Shown here piece by piece: positions 51,193-53,889 of a DNA stretch of 53,889 bases (position 1 is its first letter; each line of letters opens with the position of its first letter). The position numbers were made by a program, and so were the translations under genes. The stretch comes from Paractinoplanes toevensis (GTDB lineage: Bacteria; Actinomycetota; Actinomycetes; Mycobacteriales; Micromonosporaceae). The DNA is taken from NCBI RefSeq assembly GCF_018332695.1, contig NZ_BOQN01000157.1:1-53889 (forward strand), written 5' to 3'. Under the pieces are notes generated by a model. It was given only the letters and a program-made list of their open reading frames with translations. It was not told the origin of the DNA and made no database searches.

Positions 51193-51233
51193 CAGTGACC
51201 CGCGCATGCTTTCAAGCGACAGTGACCTGCGCA
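51193..51233. promoter_or_regulatory. Direct repeats upstream of the purine permease
   Basis: CAGTGACCCGCGCA (51193-51206) and CAGTGACCTGCGCA (51220-51233) differ at one base and are 27 bp apart. They lie in the 116-nt gap between the permease and the divergent DUF2530 gene. They may be regulator boxes. The region does not match the purine riboswitch consensus. Confidence 0.45.
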
Positions 51234-51290
51234 AAGCCCTGTTAGCCACCGCATACCCACGAAAGATCGTTCCGCACGTACCCTGTCGGT

Positions 51291-51536
51291 GTGACTCAGC
51301 CGAAGCCGAGGGTCGAACCGCTGGATCCGCCGATGGTTCCGTTCGCGGTGGCCGGCCTCGCCGCCTTCGCGATCGCGGCCGCGATCGTCTGGCTGGCCGA
51401 CGGCCCGGACACCTGGCTCCAGACGTGCGTCGCCGGTTTCCTGGTCGGCATCCCCGGCCTGATCACGATGCTCATCCACGACCGCAACCGGAAGCGCCGC
51501 CGGTCGATCACCCACGCGGAGTTCCGCGAGAACTGA
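51291..51536 (+). CDS. DUF2530 small membrane protein
   Basis: The 81-aa protein begins PKPRVEPLDPPMVPFAVAG. It has two hydrophobic segments (VPFAVAGLAAFAIAAAIVW and CVAGFLVGIPGLITMLI) and a basic C-terminus (RNRKRRRS). This is the layout of the actinobacterial DUF2530 family, whose function is unknown. GTG 51291 lacks a ribosome-binding site; TACCCT at about 51279 could be the -10 of a leaderless message. It converges with the DUF3027 gene, one base apart. Confidence 0.88.
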   Translation: MTQPKPRVEPLDPPMVPFAVAGLAAFAIAAAIVWLADGPDTWLQTCVAGFLVGIPGLITMLIHDRNRKRRRSITHAEFREN

Positions 51537-51537
51537 C

Positions 51538-52359
51538 CTAGCTGTGGCCGTAGTCCTCGGCCGGCTCCTCGTTCTCCACCGAACCGTGGCCGCGGCTGAC
51601 CGCCACCGCCTCGACCTCGCTGTCGTCGTAGACCGTCGGCAGCTCTTCGACGGGCGGCTCGGCCGTGCCCATCAGCGCCTCGGAATGTGCCCCGCAGCCG
51701 TGATCGGCGCTCACCGCGCGAGCGTCGTCAGGCGCGTAGAGGTTGCCGCAAACACCGAACATGGTGCGCAGCGAACCGGCCAGCGGCAGATAGAACCCGC
51801 AGGTGCCGCAGCGCGCGTTGCGCGGCGCGGCGGTCGAGATCGGCGCCTCGGGGCCGGCGTCGCCGTCATACCACCGCTGGGCGGTCTCGATGCGACCCTC
51901 GCGGGACATCACCCGGGACCGGCCGAGGCCCAGCTCCCAGCTGACCTCCTCGACCGCGGCGTCGTCGCTCAGCACATAACCCTGGGCGAGGCGGTCGTCG
52001 TCGGGCGCGGTCGACATGAGATCGCCCACACCGAGGTCGCCCGGCTGAAGCCGTTCGTTCCACGGCACCCAGCCCGGGGCGAGCAGAGCGTCGGGGCCGG
52101 GGAGCAGCACCGTCTCGCAGACCGTGACGTGCCGGCTGCGCGGCACCCGGGTCACCGTGACGGCCCACCGCCAGCCGCGGTAACCGGCGAGGTGGCTCTC
52201 GAAGAGATGGGTCACGACCCGGTCGCCCTCGGCGATCGCCTCGAGGTGATCACCGATGTCGGCCGGATCGACCTCGGTGATCGCACCACGAGCGACCCCG
52301 ACGGCATCGGCACAAACCTGGTCGAGGCGGGCGGCGCGGGCGGCGGTCCTGGTCGTCAC
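51538..52359 (-). CDS. DUF3027 conserved actinobacterial protein
   Basis: The 273-aa protein is largely a DUF3027 domain: TRTAARAARLDQVCADAVGVAR, HLAGYRGWRWAVTVTRVPRS and PWNERLQPGDLGVGDLMS are typical. A C-terminal cluster NARCGTCGFYLPLAG plus FGVCGNLYAPDDA and DHGCGAHSE gives four or five Cys and a His, suggesting a zinc site. The acidic tail is disordered. The family has no firmly established function. It is commonly found near a conserved MFS gene and the sigma/cold-shock gene region in actinobacteria; here an MFS gene is divergent from it. Confidence 0.88.
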   Translation of the reverse strand: MTTRTAARAARLDQVCADAVGVARGAITEVDPADIGDHLEAIAEGDRVVTHLFESHLAGYRGWRWAVTVTRVPRSRHVTVCETVLLPGPDALLAPGWVPWNERLQPGDLGVGDLMSTAPDDDRLAQGYVLSDDAAVEEVSWELGLGRSRVMSREGRIETAQRWYDGDAGPEAPISTAAPRNARCGTCGFYLPLAGSLRTMFGVCGNLYAPDDARAVSADHGCGAHSEALMGTAEPPVEELPTVYDDSEVEAVAVSRGHGSVENEEPAEDYGHS

Positions 52360-52463
52360 GTATCCATTGTCCCCTACCGAGACTGATGTGCCGCACCCAC
52401 TCCCCCGAATTCGGCGGGCACGGGAGGCGACGCGGCTGGCTCGGATGGGTCAGGATGGTTTCC

Positions 52464-53889
52464 ATGCCGCTGCTTCCCACACTCGGACGCACCGTCGGCG
52501 GCGGGATCAGGGCCGCCCGCATGCTGGCGCGCGGTTCCGTGCGCGGCGGAGCCTGGGCGACCCGGCGGGTCGGCTCGGCGCGAGCCAGGGGCGCCGCCAA
52601 CGAGATCGGCATGATCCGACTTTTCGACCTGCACGCGATCTCCTGCGCCGGTGACACGCTCATCGCGATCGGGCTGGCCGGCACGATCTTCTTTAACGTG
52701 CCGCTGGGCGAGGCGCGCAGCAAGGTCGCCCTCTACCTGCTCATCACGATGGTGCCGTTCGCACTGCTGGCGCCGGTGGTCGGCCCGCTGCTCGATCATT
52801 TCCGGCACGGCCGGCGCTATGCGCTCGCGGTCACCATGCTGGGCCGGGCCTTCCTGGCCTATGTGATCTCCGATCACCTTTTCGGCTGGGGCCTCTATCC
52901 GGCGGCTTTCGGGGTGCTCGCCCTTTCCCGGGCGTACGGCGTGGCCCGCTCCGCCGCCGTCCCCCGCCTCTTGCCCGAGGGTGTCGGGTTGTCCCAGGTG
53001 GGCGCGCGGGCCAGCGTCTACGGCACGTTCGCCGGCGCGGTCGTCGCCCCGGTCGGCCTGCTCGCCTTCAAGTTCGGACCGCAGTGGCCGCTGCGGGTCG
53101 CCACCATCATCTTCGTGGTCGGCATGGTGATCTCGCTGCGCCTGCCGCCACGGGCCGACTCCGACCCCCCGGAAGAGGTCCCGCGCCCGTGGCGGGCCGC
53201 GCTCGGCCTGAGCCGCGGCGGCGACCGGCCGCTCTCCGGCAAGCTGGTGGTCGCCGCCCTGCTCGGCAGCGCGAGCCTGCGCCTGCTCTACGGCTTCATG
53301 CTGCTCTTCCTGGCCTTCGTCATCATGGCCAACCAGCTGGACACCGAGGTGCTGGGCCGGGACATCGGCCGCCAGGGCGCGGTCGGCCTGATCGGTGGCG
53401 CCCTGGCCGTCGGCACGTTCCTGTCCACCGCGGCCGGCACCCGGCTGCGCATCCGCCGCCCGCTCGCCCTCCAGTCGGCCGGCCTCACCATCACCGCGGG
53501 CGTGGCCGTGCTGTCGGCGATCTTCTACAGCCTGCCGATGCTCGCGTTGCTGGCCCTGATCACCGCCATCTTCAGCGGCATCTCGAAGCTGTCCATCGAC
53601 GCCAGCATCCAGGAGCGGATCCCCGAGCGCCTGCGCGCCAGCGCGTTCGCCCACTCCGAGACGGTCCTGATGGTCGCCTGGGTGGCCGGCGGCGCGATCG
53701 GCATCATCCCGCTCTCCGGCCGCCTCGGCATCGCCCTGGCCGCCCTGCTGGCGGTGGCAATGGCGGTCCGCGCCGGCTGGGCCGCGACCCGCCTGCACAA
53801 CGAACGTCTGAGCGGCCGAGCCGACGGCGAAACCCTCGTCAACCAGCCCGGAGCCGATGGAGTGGCTGGCAGCAGCGGCAGCGGCAGCG
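52464..53889 (+). CDS. MFS transporter (3' partial at the window edge)
   Basis: The frame opens at ATG 52464 and has no stop before base 53889, giving at least 475 residues. A 50-residue basic N-terminus precedes the membrane part. About 11-12 helices follow, from FDLHAISCAGDTLIAIGLAG to LGIALAALLAVAMAVRAGWA. The loop HFRHGRRYALAVTMLGRA corresponds to motif A. After the last helix the tail becomes hydrophilic (ERLSGRADGETLVNQPG) and ends in a Gly/Ser run at the edge. It is divergent from DUF3027. The substrate is unknown. A weak AGGATGG element precedes the ATG. Confidence 0.88.
   Translation, partial: MPLLPTLGRTVGGGIRAARMLARGSVRGGAWATRRVGSARARGAANEIGMIRLFDLHAISCAGDTLIAIGLAGTIFFNVPLGEARSKVALYLLITMVPFALLAPVVGPLLDHFRHGRRYALAVTMLGRAFLAYVISDHLFGWGLYPAAFGVLALSRAYGVARSAAVPRLLPEGVGLSQVGARASVYGTFAGAVVAPVGLLAFKFGPQWPLRVATIIFVVGMVISLRLPPRADSDPPEEVPRPWRAALGLSRGGDRPLSGKLVVAALLGSASLRLLYGFMLLFLAFVIMANQLDTEVLGRDIGRQGAVGLIGGALAVGTFLSTAAGTRLRIRRPLALQSAGLTITAGVAVLSAIFYSLPMLALLALITAIFSGISKLSIDASIQERIPERLRASAFAHSETVLMVAWVAGGAIGIIPLSGRLGIALAALLAVAMAVRAGWAATRLHNERLSGRADGETLVNQPGADGVAGSSGSGS

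Noticed and set aside
51175..51290. Purine riboswitch upstream of the purine permease
   Set aside because: The conserved loop-loop and junction sequences of the purine aptamer are not visible; only direct repeats are seen.
1..53889. tRNA or rRNA genes, CRISPR arrays, prophage or insertion-sequence genes
   Set aside because: I found no cloverleaf with conserved T-loop, no regularly spaced repeats with unique spacers, and no transposase or integrase motifs.

Overview
The window is about 54 kb of very GC-rich DNA with dense genes, many GTG starts and strong third-position GC bias. SepH, DUF3027, DUF2530, DUF5941, a PspC-type small membrane protein, a zinc anti-sigma/ECF pair and actinobacterial c-di-AMP riboswitches all occur here. 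Together they point to a filamentous actinomycete chromosome, most likely Micromonosporaceae (Actinoplanes-like). That placement is inference from gene content; no rRNA is present. I saw no tRNA, rRNA, CRISPR array, prophage or complete insertion sequence.

Layout. (1) 1-6.1 kb: a left-truncated secreted GH2 glycosidase with two AbfB arabinose-binding modules is co-transcribed with a ribose/xylose-type ABC importer (ATPase plus two permeases). (2) 6.1-8.6 kb, minus strand: an ECF sigma factor with its zinc anti-sigma factor, then a secreted neprosin-like protein. (3) 8.8-10.6 kb: a CorA-like gene lacking its membrane domain, and a cysteine dioxygenase-rhodanese operon. (4) 10.6-14.6 kb: a 14-TM drug exporter divergent from a TetR regulator, then a TPR-GGDEF diguanylate cyclase. 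(5) 14.6-20.2 kb: pnuC-nadR-lipoprotein, a LacI regulator divergent from an MFS transporter with two perfect palindromic operators, an Atu4866-like protein and a TetR regulator.

(6) 20.4-24.6 kb: a Wzm/Wzt polysaccharide or teichoic-acid exporter, then two divergent paralogous secreted coiled-coil/LAS-type hydrolases. Each hydrolase is preceded by its own c-di-AMP (ydaO-yuaA) riboswitch, and the two riboswitches form an inverted repeat identical at 65 of 67 positions. (7) 24.6-29.8 kb: a GH65 phosphorylase with a beta-phosphoglucomutase-like HAD enzyme, an RsbW-like ATPase and a MalK/MsmK-type ATPase. (8) 29.9-32.6 kb: a heavily decayed bifunctional GT2/CDP-glycerol glycerophosphotransferase gene downstream of an intact DUF5941/CDP-alcohol phosphotransferase. 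This suggests partial loss of a wall-polymer locus.

(9) 32.8-38.9 kb: PspC, DUF4230, an acyl-CoA dehydrogenase and an overlapping operon pdxH-MFS-aldose epimerase-nitroreductase. (10) 39-44.8 kb: citrate synthase-serC, a Tat-type intradiol dioxygenase-like lipoprotein, sepH, a 2'-5' RNA ligase-like gene with an apparent CTG start, and a small membrane protein. (11) 44.9-53.9 kb: a Upf1-like SF1 helicase, a degenerate tandem repeat, a MarR-MFS unit, an AzgA-type purine permease, DUF2530, DUF3027, and an MFS gene that runs off the right edge.

Shared themes are cell-envelope polymers and remodelling under c-di-AMP control, and sugar import and phosphorolysis. Paired regulator/exporter modules are also common, with palindromic operators readable directly from the sequence.
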